From NCBI GenBank assembly GCA_003175865.1, contig PSRF01000111.1, forward strand, positions 1 through 13,067: a stretch of 13,067 bases of DNA. Direction: 5' to 3'. Shown one piece after another: positions 13,031-13,067 of the stretch. A program made the position numbers and the translations under genes. How positions within the stretch are numbered: the first letter of the stretch is position 1; the number at the start of each line of letters is the position of its first letter. The DNA comes from Blastocatellia bacterium. Lineage in GTDB: Bacteria; Acidobacteriota; Blastocatellia; Pyrinomonadales; Pyrinomonadaceae. Below the pieces are notes generated by a model. That model saw only the letters and a list, made by a program, of their open reading frames with translations, was not told the origin of the DNA and made no database searches.

Positions 13031-13067
13031 CGGTGCTGGGAGCGCAGGCGTCCTCGCCTGCTAGTTA
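13031..13067. repeat. GC-rich palindromic repeat at window end
   Basis: GCAGGCG (13044-13050) and CGCCTGC (13055-13061) form a 7-bp perfect stem with a TCCT loop, preceded by CGGTGCTGGGAGC. This looks like a short dispersed palindromic repeat type I recall from such genomes. It lies 5' of the membrane zinc-ribbon gene. The window ends before its full extent can be judged. Confidence 0.65.

Overview
The window looks like chromosomal DNA from an environmental bacterium, most likely an Acidobacteriota member of the Blastocatellia/Pyrinomonadaceae kind. This is inference from four things: the 29-residue repeat protein at the left edge, a PEP-CTERM protein, a set of small secreted enzymes, and several short palindromic repeats of types I remember from such genomes. 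No rRNA, tRNA, CRISPR array, transposase or phage gene is visible. I find 17 intact or edge-truncated genes and one frameshifted gene, most of them on the minus strand.

Layout. Positions 2-739 (+) hold the C-terminal part of a repeat protein. From 4094 down to 838 (-) there are a class C beta-lactamase-like serine hydrolase, a coupled gene of unknown function, a VOC protein, a gamma-glutamylcyclotransferase-like protein and a small secreted protein. From 7211 down to 4162 (-) there are an HxlR regulator, a VOC protein, a secreted M28 aminopeptidase, a TfoX/YjbR-like protein and a secreted polysaccharide deacetylase with an altered metal motif. A NIPSNAP gene (7256-7576, +) diverges from the HxlR gene across overlapping promoter elements. 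An SRPBCC/AHSA1 protein (7718-8146, -) converges on it. Then come a small secreted protein and a di-heme cytochrome c peroxidase (8513-10531, +), an ICMT-type membrane methyltransferase (10537-11091, -), a frameshifted PEP-CTERM gene (11357-12066, +), an AAA_28-like P-loop protein (12158-12706, -) and a membrane zinc-ribbon protein (12787-13014, -).

How the genes work together. Many products are exported: peptidase, deacetylase, serine hydrolase, peroxidase, PEP-CTERM protein and two small secreted proteins. This suggests envelope and extracellular work. The cytoplasmic VOC, GGCT, SRPBCC and NIPSNAP proteins look like small-molecule or stress functions. Minus-strand genes in the first 7 kb are tightly packed, with 1-7 nt gaps or overlaps at five junctions, so several short operons are likely.

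The most unusual feature is the intergenic DNA. Five junctions carry five different palindromic or inverted-pair repeats, each next to a gene end or start. One spans the stop codons of two convergent genes almost exactly. One is a head-to-head pair of units with the same outer and inner boxes but unrelated central hairpins. One encodes the last 13 residues of the M28 peptidase. Two leaders of secreted-protein genes also contain bulged long-range stems.
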